In this document: positions 1 through 10,070 of the stretch, in pieces
How the letters are laid out: every line of letters begins with the position of its first letter
Position numbering within the stretch: position 1 is the first letter of the stretch
Source of the DNA: Papaver somniferum
Lineage: Eukaryota; Streptophyta; Magnoliopsida; Ranunculales; Papaveraceae
Reading direction: 5' to 3'
Length of the DNA stretch: 64,000 nucleotides
Assembly (NCBI RefSeq): GCF_003573695.1
Contig: NC_039358.1
Span: forward strand, 14,632,637-14,696,636
Made by a program: the position numbers and the translations under genes
The notes under the pieces: generated by a model
Databases searched by the model: none
Seen by the model: the letters and a program-made list of their open reading frames with translations, nothing else
What the model was told of the DNA's origin: nothing

Positions 1-375
1 ATGCTCTAACAATTTTTTTATCAAAACTGAGGAAGTATTTGCATGAATCTCAAACAACTAGGAACTTTAATCCCCAAACTTCTGTATCCTAGTGCTAGAG
101 TCGCCCTCTATTAACCTAGTTTTTCTCTGAGAAACATAATTAGGTTTACGAACTGAAAAATTCACTTAGGGATTCGTGAATGCATGTCCGACTATCTTAC
201 AACTGATAGTTCATGTATATTGATCTTGTTCTTATTGATTTTTGAGGTTTCCGTCAATCTCCAATCAAGAACGAGATATATAGAAATCGCAAAGTTTTCT
301 TCGTCATAGATTTTGTGACTCCTCAAGATAGATATTTGTAACTCTTATTTATATTGATCGGTTTAGATTATTTAT
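1..375 (+). repeat. Copia-type LTR fragment (R/U5 part), family X, plus orientation
   Basis: This stretch aligns by eye, in the same orientation, with 21,265-21,600, for example CAACTAGG near the start, GCTAGAGTCG, and the run leading to TTAGGTTT. It is the part of a copia-type LTR just downstream of the TATA box. It runs off the left edge of the window. It meets a minus-strand copy of the same LTR family near 375, so the two form an imperfect inverted repeat. No coding capacity is seen. The junction is placed only to within about 20 bases. Confidence 0.55.
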
Positions 376-1846
376 GAACACCAAACTGTTTTAAGCCGCT
401 ACATACTCTAGCCTACTACAAATAACTTTGGACTGGAATGTAGTTGAGACTGAATTAAACCCTCACAAAAATTTAGTTACAGTCGTGCTCCTTACGCTTT
501 TTGAATCCCAGCAGGACTCTGCGTAATTGATTCCCTTAACTGACGTCCTTTACATCCTAAAATTTTCTCCAACTCAATTGAAGACTTTGAACCAATATGT
601 CTCCCACAGATAAGCCTATATGTGATTTCATTTTTGATCATGGATCAAGATGATACTATAAATCCATCGCAATACACAAAGTCTAGAAAACCTTAAAATA
701 TTGAACTTACGATTCCCGAAGAGCATCCTAGATTCTTATTCACCTCACAAGTATTAAACCTGTAGAACCACAAAGTCTGAGACGAAAAGAACATTGCGGT
801 TTTTATCTATCTTGTTTGATGGAGCAAGGCTCAACAGTCAAAAAAGGATCAGGATACTCGAACTATCAAGATAAAGATAGTTATACTTGACTTCATGAAT
901 CCCTAGGTGAAGTATTTTTAGTCGATAAACCCTAGAAGGGTTTGAAGGATAGGACGACTCTAGTTACAACTAGCACACACAACAATAGTGTCAGGGATTC
1001 AAAGATCCCATTTGCTTGAGGTTCTCCCTTATATAGACTTTCAAAGTACATGTTGCTTTAGGTTTAATATAAGATAGATTTAGAACCAAGCAAGCAATAT
1101 CCACTGTTACATGAATATTTGAAATTAGATTAACATACCAAGATATACACTCTGTTTAGTATGAACCATAATCCAACCGTGTATAAAGACATTTTTCATG
1201 GACGGTTAGCCAAGACTAGCCTATTCAACCATAAGCTTAATCATTTTCATATAACATTTATAAGACTCTAAGCTTGAGTCACAACCATAGGTTATAATGT
1301 GATCAAATATTTCTTTATAGTGTTTTTATAAATTTATTTAAATGCCAATCATCTCACAGAAATAATTTTTGTGCATCTGAAAATATTCGACATGGCAAGT
1401 ACGTGTACCAGGTACATGTACTCTACCTTGTTCGTGACTGTTTTTGTCATGGTAAATGTACCGTGTATTTGTACCCTTAAGACAAAAACAAGTTCAAGAA
1501 CTCACAGAGCTTTTTCGGTTTGCGTACCAGGTATGGAAATCACTCCGGTTTCAAAACCAATAGTTCATTTACAGTATGCATACTTGGTATACGCACCATT
1601 CTTGGTTCACGAGCAACAAACTTTTTATGGTAATGATATCGAGTATGCGTACAAAAAATCGTTGCCAGCTATAGCTACGCTGGTACATGTACTAAGTACA
1701 TATCTGCGGCTCCGGACCTACAAAAGTTTTCCTAGTATCTGAAACTGGTGTGATACTGTCATGCAACCAAATTTACAGTAGTTATATATTTCTCTCTAAA
1801 TCAATTCGAAACATTCCCAAATAACATCAATGACACATATCACCGT
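376..1846 (-). repeat. Copia-type LTR (family X), minus orientation, inner part
   Basis: Read on the minus strand this matches the R/U5 half of the LTR at 21,250-22,000 (shared blocks include GTAAGGAGCAC, ATCTGTGGGAGACA and GCTCTTCGGGAAT) and, further upstream, a U3 with repeated GTATGCGTAC-like motifs as at 12,490-12,760. It is the continuation of 9,596-10,070. The gypsy-like element at 1,847-9,595 split one LTR into these two pieces, and the flanking pentamers ACCGT and ACTGT support this. The short plus-strand ORF at 1,371-1,742 lies in this U3 and is not regarded as a gene. Confidence 0.65.
1030..1036 (-). promoter_or_regulatory. TATA box of minus-strand family X LTR
   Basis: Minus-strand reading gives TCTATATAAGGGAGAAC. 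This is the equivalent of TCTATATAAAGGAGAAC at 21,252 in the plus-strand family member. The same motif at the same place in two LTR copies marks the U3/R promoter. Confidence 0.6.
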
Positions 1847-3305
1847 TGGTAGGTTTAGAAACCTACGATTATAAACCGCAAGCGCACGACGTCTATAAGT
1901 AGACAATGGCAAATACGGGTCGATCCCATGGGGAGTTGGATTGGTGAACTAAACTTCTAAGTTCTACTTTTACTAATTTAGACGAAAAGGGTTTGTTGAT
2001 ACGACTGGATATGAATGATTATACTAAGGATAAAATACTAAAATTCAATTAAAAGACACTAGGGAAATCGAATTCACTGCTTAACTCTGCCGCATATTCA
2101 AGGTGATCTGAAGATGGATAATTTATCACAACTAAAATATTCATCCTAAACATTAATTGTCTGATTAAAGTACAACTAATCAAAAGAGAAATCGATTCAT
2201 TTAAGCATGAGTTGCAGCACAACAACATAAAATTGTTCTAACTACCTAGGTTGCATGACAAACAAGGTGAAAGTAATATGTTGTAGCATAAAGATTAAAT
2301 CCATCCTTAAGAAGTTAAGAACAAAAAGAACAAATTCATAACCAAAATCATCTAATATTAGATTAAGAGTTTCATCTCTAAGCCCTAGATAAGAAATTAG
2401 AACATAATTGAAAAATAAAACCTAAACTGCTACTACAGCTTGCACCGGCTACCCCGGGTTTGTCTTTCTCTTTACAATCCCCTCTCTATTTATACATAAA
2501 TTACCCAAAAGGGTTTTAATTTAACAACCTCCAAACCTACTCACCATCATTGTTTTTTTCTGATAATCTTATTCATCTCCTCTTCTGCAACAATGGATTG
2601 TCTTGTCTCCTTGAATGGTACAATTTTCCTCAATCTATGAATTTCCTTAGCTAGGGTTACTGTTTGAGATAAAATAATATGAGGGATAGGGATGGTTTAA
2701 TTGGTATTGATGGTGAAATCATGTCGTGTACAAAGAGGGGTTGGTTTCAGATGAAGTACATGGAGAGGGTGAGATTGGTGGTGGTTGAGTACACATATAC
2801 AGGGAAGGAGAAGATGAGAATGAATTTAGGTTTCTGGTCGATATGAGTGAATTTGGAGAGAAAAGATGAGGTGATTCGGTGTGGAGCAGTTGCACCTATC
2901 ATTGGTGAACCAGGTGGAAATGATGCTGGGTGTTAGGCAGGAGCATCAAGCTTAATGTTTGTAGATGGAAGTGAGCTTAGGCCTTGGGTATTTTGATAGC
3001 TCTTCTTCCAAGCCCACCATTTGGTTCAGCTCTTGCATAATACTCTTCCTACACTCTTCATGCCAATTTAACAGGATCCTCTTGTTCATTTGGTTGTCTC
3101 TGGCTACCTTATCTCTTCTCTTTTTCTCCTCTTCTAAGCATCCAAGCCTTAGTTACTACCTGAAAACAAAAATTAATTAGTATTGAATAATTACGCTTGA
3201 AAACAATGAAAATACATAATTTGGGATAAAATGGAAAATTAAGCAGAAAAGATGAGTTAAATGCCAATAAAAAATATAGAATTATGCACTATTTGGCACT
3301 CATCA
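1847..3305 (-). repeat. 3' LTR of the gypsy-like element
   Basis: This is about 1.46 kb and nearly colinear with 8,054-9,595 over its whole length. It lacks the tRNA-like insert of about 70 bp present in the other LTR. Substitutions and small indels between the copies show the insertion is not very recent. The plus-strand ORF at 2,965-3,180 is part of the LTR and is shared with the other copy at 9,247-9,465. I do not treat it as a gene. Confidence 0.8.
2486..2494 (-). promoter_or_regulatory. TATA box in 3' LTR (minus strand)
   Basis: The minus strand reads TATAAATAG followed by AGAGGGG. This is a canonical plant TATA box and is conserved at the same position in the other LTR (8,758-8,766). 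It gives the transcription direction of the element. Confidence 0.6.
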
Positions 3306-3350
3306 AATACCTCCAAACCTGAATTTTACTTGTCCTCAAGTAAAACAAAG
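3306..3350 (-). other. Polypurine-tract region of the gypsy-like element
   Basis: In element sense the sequence immediately upstream of the 3' LTR reads GAGGACAAGTAAAATTCAGG, then TTTGGAGGTATT, then the LTR TGATGAG. A GACAAG...GGAGGTATT-TGAT junction of this kind is familiar from 3' ends of plant Tat/Athila-type gypsy elements. The assignment rests on position and purine richness. Confidence 0.5.
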
Positions 3351-4885
3351 ACTAAGGAAATCCTACCTATACCACTATCGCTGGTCTCTCGATTGCATTT
3401 AGCGAATGCAATAAGCCTTTTAAACTACTAAGTGTCCCTAGTGGACAAGTTGAAGTCTCGCGAGGGATTGCTTAGAACATACCCACAAAGTTCTAGGTCA
3501 AAATAGAGCTCACCTTGTATGATGTGTAACACCTGCATTTCAGTTTAAGCTCACAGCAAAATGGATCTGTCAATCTAGCTTTCACACACTGATTCCAGCA
3601 CAAAAAATATTTTGAAATCCAAGAGTTCGAATAGTTAACATGTGATAAGAGTGTAAGGTGTAATTCTATCGTGAACATGCATAGCAACTGATTTATCAAC
3701 CTAAGTAGGCCAATACTAAGAGATAGTTGAACCGATTCAAAGGAAATATATCTACACACTCCTTTGCTTATTACAAGACTATTTACAACATATGACAAGA
3801 CATGACTCTTATTTACATCGACTACTCTCTCATTCCGAGGCAAGAGAGAAACATTTACTTTTCTATTGAAACATGAAAAGATAATAATGAAATGAACAAT
3901 TGATTTTTTTTTTTTTTTTTGCATTTTTTTGATATTCTTTTTTTTTTTTGTCAAGTTTTCTGATTTTTTTTCTTTTTTCTTTCTTTCTTTTCTCTTTTCT
4001 TTTTCTTTAGATGCAAGAGTTACGAAGACAAGATAATACAACATACTTTACAATGACTTTTCATAGAACAAAAGGATACATTACATCAACATTATAACAA
4101 GAGGTAGCATCGGTATTCTAGATGATTGGCAGTCAACCGGATTATGCAAATCAGACGCTATAATGCTTGATAGACCGTGCAAGTGCAAGTTCAGATCACA
4201 TGTTCAAAAAGTTTCAAAAAAATGTAAATCGAACTCACAAGTTGTAATGCTAGAATCAGAAAGATATCAAACTTGTACCTCATCATCTAGATCGAGAACC
4301 CTAACATATATGCGTAGGCATCACAGATCAAGGCAAATGAGCTCAATAATGTATTCAATTTTTTTTTTATATATATATGGCAGAGTTCAGATTCAATTAT
4401 AGAACAGTGACAATAACATGGTATCTACTCTTCATCCCCAAGCCTAAACTAAACATTTTCCTCAATGTTTCAGAAGATGAACAGAATTATAACAACATAC
4501 CATGAGAAACATGATGAGTTGGAGAAAAGGAAAGATATTACCAGATGTCGGCAAAAGCAAATTTTGAACTCCATTATTTATGTCTAGAATCCAACAGGAA
4601 CTCAATTGATGTCACGTTGGATTACCATATATATACAGGAAAAGCTAGAAAACATAATTACCTACTGGAATATACAATGATTATTTTCCATATATATAAA
4701 ACCTAAAGATTTGAGGATCAACACAAAAATGAGATGTAGAAATATCAACAGTCTTACACATGTATAACATGAGAGTGAAAGTAAGACTGCTGATTTAAAT
4801 GAGCTACCCCCAAACCTGAAGTTGTCAACAGATGTGTTTTTGAACACGTAATCTTGCAATTTTAGGGGTGCGTCATGCACAAGGT

Positions 4886-6248
4886 CTAACTCGAAATGGA
4901 TTTCGCTAGGGCGGGAAGATATGCACATTCCAACAGTGGCTCATCAAAGGTATCATATTTAGCTGCAAAATAGTCCAAAAGGACTTGGGAAGCACACAGT
5001 TCTAATCCTAGATTGGGAACTCTCAGAAAAATTGGTTTTACAATCTTTTTATAATCAAAATCTAGGTTAGATGGAAGTCCATCAACTTGTGACAAGGACA
5101 AGGAGCTACATACATCCAATTTCTTTTCATGCATTTGACCATTAATATCATTACACACTCTCCCTAAGTCAGAAACAAGAATTGCAGTATCATGCTCAAA
5201 GTCATTGAACAAATTAGCAAGTCCTAACTCAGAATCATCATTATCAAAAATTCCAGTCTCATGCATAAGAAAAACGGAAGAAGCATCATGCTGCAACCTA
5301 GGCAGGGAATCAGACACATCAAAGTTATTTTCATGCATAACATCATTGGTGTCGACAGAAAATTCAGCATTCCCTAAGTCACAAACAAGTTGTGTGTCAT
5401 GCTCTTCTTCACAGAACAATTGTACAACCCCCATATTAGGATCAATATCACATGTATATATGGATTGAATATTAGAAGAAGCATCATTCATAAAGGTTGC
5501 AACAGAGAAGCCTAATGTATTTGAACCCGAAGGTTCCATAATTTTTTTTCTTCAGAATATACATGCTCTTCTAACATAACATCATCATCATCATCAAAAC
5601 AATAATGCAATTCCCTATTAAAAATCATAGTGTCTCTAGTCGATTCGATTACCTCTAGATTAAGATCATATTCAATATTAGTTACACGAGTAGGACTAAA
5701 CACACTATTTTCAGAATATAATTCATTATGACCAACAAACATTTCATTTTGAAATTCCCCCTTCCTTCATTTTGTAAACGAATCAGATTCATCCTTAAGA
5801 TCATATCAAGTTGTCCAATAAAAGGGAAATCTTCTACAGTGGGTATCCTCATTTCAGATGGGTATTCAGTACATGGTTGTGCATGAGGGTCACTACAGAA
5901 AGGAAATTCAGAAGTGTTGATATATGGATGATTATACAATGCTTGCAATTCAAATCTAGCATTATTTTGTTCAATGAGTTTGAGATTTTCCACCACAGGT
6001 TGCATACAACGGCTCAAGGGGGTACAAAATTATTCAACATCTAATGGTGGTGACTCGTACATGTATGGATAACAATTAGGGTCTGTATATTGTAGCCCAG
6101 GACCTTGAAAAGGTCCGTAATATTCCCTAAAGTTATCAAAACCATGGTTTATGTGATTCTCATGATGTGAAGCATGCTGGTAGGCAAGTTCTCTAAGTGA
6201 TTTCTGCGATGAGTTTTCATCCCTGACACCAGTCCAAAATCCAGACAT
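4886..6248 (-). pseudogene. Decayed acidic ORF of unknown function inside the LARD-like element
   Basis: Three successive minus-strand frames appear to be pieces of one former ORF. The first runs 6,248 to 6,030 and begins MSGFWTGVRDENSS, with the ATG chosen at 6,246-6,248. A middle piece covers about 6,017 to 5,690. A 217-residue piece runs 5,539 to 4,886 (MEPSGSNT...). Breaks fall near 6,030, 5,740 and 5,545. A further short piece follows to 4,662. The product is rich in Asp, Glu, Asn and Ser, with a DDDDD run, and has no zinc knuckle, protease or polymerase motif. The 217-residue piece contains a duplicated module at residues about 41-88 and 110-157, sharing LF-x3-EHDT, DLG, MHE and DV-x2-SL. 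I do not recognise the family. Its place between leader and 3' LTR is where gag-pol would be in an autonomous element. Confidence 0.5.
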
Positions 6249-8029
6249 TTTTTTTTTACTATGAAAGAAAATGAATCTATTATAAATGCTTTTACCAGAC
6301 CCTAAACAAAATGATGCATATAATGAATGAAAAATAAACAAACAATCCTACTCAAAGTGAAACATGCTCGCTAAAACAGATAATAGCACATAAACAAATA
6401 AAATTACAACTGATGTTGTGTTGAAATGAATCTTCCTACTGGTGCTAGGCTTGCTGCAATTACTATGAACCAGTCCAAAATGGTCTGCCTAATCAATATG
6501 ATTTCTAAGTTTGATTATACCAATCAAAATATAGTTAACTAATGAATGTCCAGTTCGTACTTGTCAACAAAAATATGAAGCTTTTTTTTTTTACTAAACC
6601 AAATTCTGAAACCATTCAGGTCATCTGATAAAGCATTCAACTCAAAGCGGTATGTAATTTACCTCCTGCAACAGCCTAGAGTAAGCACAGCCGACCTGCC
6701 ATCCTTTTCTTGTTTGTCTTTGGCCAATGCAGTTGGCTTCCCAATACCTAGGAGCACTCCTGCCGCAACCGAGAGTATGAACAACAAAATATGATTTGTT
6801 TTCCTTTTCTTTGGCCAATCTAGTGCTCTGATCCCGAACACCCTATTGCACTAAACACTCAAAATTTAGCAGCAGTTATAAGAAACAAGTCCTATAAAGT
6901 ATCTAAACGCAATTCAAAAACTATATATATACCCAATAAAAATAAATAGGAAGACAGAACTCCGAAAAATAGAAAACCCGGTTGTAAGGAAAGCTGCGGC
7001 AAAAATAAAAACTACCAACAAGAGAAGAATTCAACAGTAAAAATAAGAGACATATACATATAATATAATAAACAAACTAAGCCTAAACATATATAAATTT
7101 TCTATGCTAAGGAATCAAAGGAAGAACAATCCAAAAATCTAACTAAAAAGAGAACAAAATACAAAGCTGTAAACACACTTTATTTTGGTACCTGATTGCA
7201 ATGAAACATAAATGAAAAACAAACAGATAAGAATGATAAGACAAAACAACAGCTAATCTATCTAAACTAAGGGAAAGATTTAATGACAGCCTAATTATTC
7301 ATGTAATACCACTAGCAACAAGACATGGTATATACAAGCTAACTACTGGACTTGTAATCAAGTTAGTAATGCATCTAACTACTACTAGTGTTAAGCTGTA
7401 TACAAGCTACAAGTGGAACAAAAACTAATTAGATGCTATGTACAGAAAATGAAATGACTAAAGGTTACAGAATACATTAGACTAGCATTAAGTTAAGCTA
7501 AAGAGAGTAAAAGCAAATAACGGAAATGTGAAAATCTAAGATATTATGTACATAAACTATAAACCACAACTAACTGAGCGATTATGCAGACTATATACAG
7601 AACATATGCAATCCCAATAGATACAGGACAAAATACAAAAGCTATAGATCCTACGGATTTATATATAACTAAGATTGACTATATGATATGAAAACAAACA
7701 AGACAAATGCAAGCTAAACAAAAATTTAAAAGCAACAGCACAAACACAGTCTATCTGAAATGCAAAAACCAAATGATACAAGATTAACAAAGTTTGGACT
7801 CAAGAAAGAAAAAAAAGACAACTATTGGAAATATATACAAACAAGGTACTAGATTAACTAAATAGTATCGCTAGAATGAAATGAAAACTAATGAAAAATA
7901 AGAACACATGCACAAATAGTAAAATCAGTACCAACATTTTTTTTTTTTTGGATCTTTTTGTGTAATAAGAAAATATAGACTATGTACAATGCGAACAGAA
8001 CCTAAAAATCTACTACACTGTTTGCCAAC
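6249..8029 (-). other. A-rich untranslated leader of the LARD-like element
   Basis: This is about 1.8 kb between the primer-binding-type site and the first ORF piece. It is strongly A-rich on the plus strand, with many stops in all frames and only short spurious ORFs. I see no gene in it. Long non-coding leaders are usual in LARD-type elements. Confidence 0.45.
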
Positions 8030-8053
8030 TCTCCGGTAGCGGCGCCAGAAACT
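8030..8053 (-). other. Primer-binding-site region
   Basis: Directly after the 5' LTR (minus sense ...CCTACCA) comes AGTTTCTGGCGCCGCTACCG. A TGGCGCCG core immediately after the 5' LTR is common in plant gypsy elements of the Tat/Athila group. I cannot name the priming tRNA from sequence alone. Confidence 0.5.
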
Positions 8054-8289
8054 TGGTAGGTTTAGAAACCTACGATTATAAACCTCAAGCGCACGGCGTC
8101 TATAAGTAGAAAATGGCAAATACGGGTTGATCCTACGGGGAGTTGGATTGGTGAACTAAACTTCTAAGTTCTACTTTTACTAATTTGACGAAAAGGGTTT
8201 GTGACACGACTGGATATGAATGATTATACTAAGGAAAAAATACTAAAATTCAATTAAAAGACACTAGGGCAACCGAATTCACTGCTTAA

Positions 8290-8358
8290 CCTGCATTAGA
8301 TAACTCAGTTATGAATATTACTCTTGTCCTTTTAACAAATAAAGGTGAAGATTCGAGT
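8290..8358 (+). repeat. tRNA-derived (SINE-like) short insert in the 5' LTR
   Basis: This segment of about 69 bp is present only in this LTR. The sister LTR reads straight through from GCTTAAC to TCTGCCGCAT. The insert contains TAACTCAGTTATGA, resembling a pol III A-box/D-arm, then TCCTTTTAACA, resembling a tRNA-Lys(TTT) anticodon loop, then AAGATTCGAGTCTGCC, resembling a B-box/T-arm. The acceptor stem is not intact, so it is not a functional tRNA. Only a short CTGC repeat flanks it, so the insertion mechanism is uncertain. Confidence 0.4.
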
Positions 8359-8757
8359 CTGCCGCATATTCAAGGTGATCTGAAGATGGATAATTTATCA
8401 CAACTAAAGTATTCATCCTAAGCATTAATTGTCTAATTAGAGCACAACTAATCAAAAGACAAATCGATTCATTTAAGCATGAGTTGCAGCACAACAACAT
8501 AGAGTTGTTCCAACTACCTAGGTTGCATGACAAACAAGGTGAAAGTAATATGTTGTAGCACAAAGATTAAATCTATCCTTAAGCAGTTAAGCACAACAAG
8601 AACAAATTCATAACTAAAATCATCTAATATTATATTAAGAGTTTCATATCTAAGCCCTAGCTAAGAAATTAGAACATAATTGAAAAATAAAACCTAAACT
8701 GCTACTACAGCTTGCACCGGATACCCCGGGCTTGCCTTTCTCTCTACAATCCCCTCT

Positions 8758-8766
8758 CTATTTATA
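8758..8766 (-). promoter_or_regulatory. TATA box in 5' LTR (minus strand)
   Basis: Minus-strand TATAAATAG is followed by AGAGGGGATTGTAGAGAG. It is conserved with 2,486-2,494 in the sister LTR. It is the likely promoter of the element transcript, which would run towards lower coordinates. Confidence 0.6.
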
Positions 8767-8963
8767 CATAAATTCACCAAACGAGTTTTAATTCAACAAC
8801 CCCCAAACCTACTCACCATCATTGTTTTTTTTTTTCCTGATAATCTTATCTTCTTCTTCATCTTCTCTTCTGCAACAATGGATTGTCTTGTGTCTTTGAA
8901 TGGTACAATTTTCCTCAACCTATGAATTTCCTTAGCTAGGGTTACTGTTTGAGATAAAATAGT

Positions 8964-9284
8964 ATGAGGGAGAGGGATGGTTTAATTGGTATTGATGGTG
9001 AAAGCATGTCGTGTACAAAGAGGGGTTGGTTTCAGATGAAGTACATGGAGAGGGTGAGATTGGTGGTGGTTGAGTACACATATACAGGGAAGGAGAAGAT
9101 TAGAATGAAGTTAGGTTTCTGGTCGATAGGAGTGAAATTGGAGAGAAAAGATGAGGTGATTCGGTGTGGAGCAGTTGCACCGATCATTGGTGAACCAGGT
9201 GGAATGTTGATGGGTGTTAGGCAAGCAAGAGCATCAGGCTTAATGTTTGCAGATGGAAGTGGGCTTAGGCCTTGGGTATTTTGA
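8964..9284 (+). other. Antisense ORF inside the LTR, probably not a gene
   Basis: This is a 106-codon ATG-started frame (MRERDGLIGIDGESM...) on the strand opposite to the element, within U3. The sister LTR (from about 2,680) keeps the frame for about 50 codons but has TGA where this copy has GGA, followed by indels. No domain is recognised. It could be a chance frame or a remnant of captured sequence. I list it because the frame is unusually long and rich in ordinary coding-like residues for an LTR. Confidence 0.15.
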
Positions 9285-9595
9285 TAGTTCTTATTCCAAG
9301 CCCACCATTTGGTTCAGCTCTTGCATAATACTCTTCCTACACTCTTCATGCCAATTTATCAGGATCCTCTTGTTCATTTGGTTGTCTCTGGCTACCTTAT
9401 CTCTTCTCTTTTTCTCCTCTTCTAAGCATCCAAGCCTTAGTTACTACCTGGAAACAAAAAATTAATTAGTATTGAATAATTACGCTTGGAAACAATGAAA
9501 GTACATAATTTGGGATAAAATGGAAAATTAAGCACAAAAGATGAGTTAAATGCCAATAAAAAGATATATAATTATGCACTATTTGGCACTCATCA

Positions 9596-10070
9596 ACTGT
9601 TCCAGGCTATTTTTGAATGATAATCTTGAATCAAAATTCAGATCTTGAACAACAAATTGTTCTTAACCGAAATTCATCAAGTATGAACAAATGCTTGTTA
9701 GTTAAGCTTAGTCATATATAGTTCGAGAACAATATTACCAAGATAAACTGGACTCAAAATTTTTATGCTTGCAATAATCTAATTAGTCGTGCGACATAGT
9801 ATCATAGATAGAAAGATGAATATAACTTAAGAAATAGGTGGTTCAGTCTTCACTTACCTTTTGTTGAAGAAGTTCTCCAAAAGCTTCGGTTGATCTTTGT
9901 CTTCAAACGCTAGAACGCAGTAATGTACGATTCTCAACTATACACTTCTATCCTAATACGAAACTTGACTAATTGTAGACTAGAAATAAAGATATAATTT
10001 TGATCAACTAAATTTGATAACAAGCTTGAAATAGAAACACTTGTGAGTTCGACAGAGCAATGCTCTAACA
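9596..10070 (-). repeat. Copia-type LTR (family X), minus orientation, 5' end
   Basis: The minus-strand reading starts TGTTAGAGCATTGCTCTGTC at 10,070, followed by GAACTCACAAGTG. It is closely similar to the LTR start at 11,872 (TGTTAGAGCACTGCTCGGTC). It continues to 9,596, where the gypsy-like element is inserted, and resumes at 1,846. Confidence 0.65.

Larger units (their letters stand above)
1847..9595 (-). mobile_element. Non-autonomous Ty3/gypsy-like LTR retrotransposon (LARD-like)
   Basis: Two long direct repeats (1,847-3,305 and 8,054-9,595) bracket a 4.7-kb interior. In element sense each LTR starts TGATGAGTGCC and ends CCTACCA, so the termini are TG...CA. The flanking pentamers are ACCGT (1,842-1,846) and ACTGT (9,596-9,600), a 5-bp target duplication with one change. 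Just inside the 5' LTR lies a GGCGCC-containing primer-binding-type sequence, and just inside the 3' LTR a purine-rich tract. No gag, protease, RT or integrase is readable in the interior. It holds only a decayed acidic ORF of unknown function (4,886-6,248) and a long A-rich leader. This matches the large retrotransposon derivative (LARD) concept: non-autonomous elements mobilised in trans by gypsy-type relatives. The exact parental lineage is inference. Confidence 0.8.
8054..9595 (-). repeat. 5' LTR of the gypsy-like element
   Basis: This is about 1.54 kb and the direct-repeat partner of 1,847-3,305. It is longer mainly because of a tRNA-like insert near 8,290-8,358. In element sense it runs from 9,595 (TGATGAGTGCC) to 8,054 (CCTACCA), with the TATA box at 8,758-8,766. 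Confidence 0.8.

Noticed and set aside
3493..4044. 183-codon minus-strand Lys-rich ORF
   Set aside because: Driven by T-rich simple sequence at 3,900-4,010 in the interior of the LARD-like element; no domain.
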